NCBI RefSeq assembly: GCF_014650715.1 | Contig: NZ_BMVM01000002.1 | Coordinates: 1,040,484 to 1,104,483, forward strand | Reading direction: 5' to 3' | Source: Streptomyces bluensis | GTDB taxonomy: Bacteria; Actinomycetota; Actinomycetes; Streptomycetales; Streptomycetaceae | DNA: 64,000 nt | In this document: piece by piece, positions 63,883 to 64,000 of the stretch | Numbering within the stretch: position 1 is the first letter of the stretch | How the letters are laid out: each line of letters begins with the position of its first letter | The notes under the pieces: generated by a model | The model's database searches: none | Told to the model about the DNA's origin: nothing | Seen by the model: only the letters and a program-made list of their open reading frames with translations | Position numbers and translations under genes: made by a program

Positions 63883-64000
63883 GTGACGGTAGACGCCGTG
63901 GACATCGATGCACCCGAGCCGCCGCCGGCCGGGACCGGCACCAAGGATGTCCGTCGGGTGGATCGGGTGATCATCCGTTTCGCGGGGGACTCGGGTGACG
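63883..64000 (+). CDS. korA: 2-oxoacid:ferredoxin oxidoreductase alpha subunit (3' partial)
   Basis: GTG 63883 follows agaggagacg. Thirty-nine codons are visible before the window ends, reading VTVDAVDIDAPEPPPAGTGT, then KDVRRVDRVIIRFAGDSGD. The RVIIRFAGDSGDG start of the gamma-like domain is diagnostic of the KorA type alpha subunit, which with KorB converts 2-oxoglutarate and CoA to succinyl-CoA while reducing ferredoxin. This is a housekeeping gene and marks the right edge of the biosynthetic locus. Confidence 0.88.
   Translation, partial: MTVDAVDIDAPEPPPAGTGTKDVRRVDRVIIRFAGDSGD

Overview
The window is very GC-rich, uses GTG and TTG starts freely, has short intergenic gaps and many 4-bp start/stop overlaps. 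It carries actinobacterial markers: an SsbB-type single-strand binding protein, an EttA ABC-F protein, a SARP regulator, an AfsA-type hotdog enzyme and a KorA start. It is best read as chromosome of a Streptomyces or a very close relative. All calls come from reading the sequence; no database search was run.

Layout. 1-4.9 kb: a zinc-ribbon PP2C phosphatase (5' end outside the window), a VWA protein and a zinc-ribbon/FHA protein, with odd 16-bp repeats between them. 4.9-6.6 kb: a PCMT-like methyltransferase and a group II truncated globin. 6.7-14.0 kb: two giant FtsX-type permeases and their ATPase. 14.1-19.3 kb (minus strand): a hypothetical protein, a hotdog thioesterase, EttA, a thioester-forming wall-anchored surface protein and SsbB. 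19.5-23.4 kb: two coupled Era-like GTPases. 23.7 kb: tRNA-Arg(TCT). 24.1-26.3 kb: a small membrane protein, then decayed fragments of xanthine dehydrogenase subunits and of an NRPS-type thioester reductase. 26.5 kb: a flavodoxin-fold quinone reductase.

27.5-35.5 kb is the most unusual block. It is an operon-like run matching the STM4015 (two LRR copies), STM4014 (ATP-grasp-like), STM4013 (sulfatase-fold), STM4012 and STM4011 (both radical SAM) families, in that order and with overlapping genes. A DUF6745 gene and a small partner diverge from it across nested inverted repeats. I know of no established function for this set.

35.8-38.5 kb: a sugar-acid MFS permease, a tiny coupled ORF and an enolase-superfamily dehydratase. 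38.8-40.5 kb: a CmtR-like metal sensor, a cation diffusion facilitator and an isoprenylcysteine-methyltransferase-like protein.

40.7-63.3 kb looks like a specialised-metabolite locus without a PKS or NRPS core. It holds a cysteine-synthase-like PLP enzyme, an MFS exporter, an FAD monooxygenase, a P450, a group III PLP decarboxylase, a truncated acyl-ligase tail, a second MFS exporter, a type II thioesterase, a SARP activator, a SagB-type dehydrogenase, a convergently arranged two-component pair, a HAD/FAD/AfsA butyrolactone-type signalling operon, an MMPL exporter and a Tat-exported beta-propeller. The window ends in the first codons of korA, a housekeeping gene, so the locus appears bounded on both sides by core genes.
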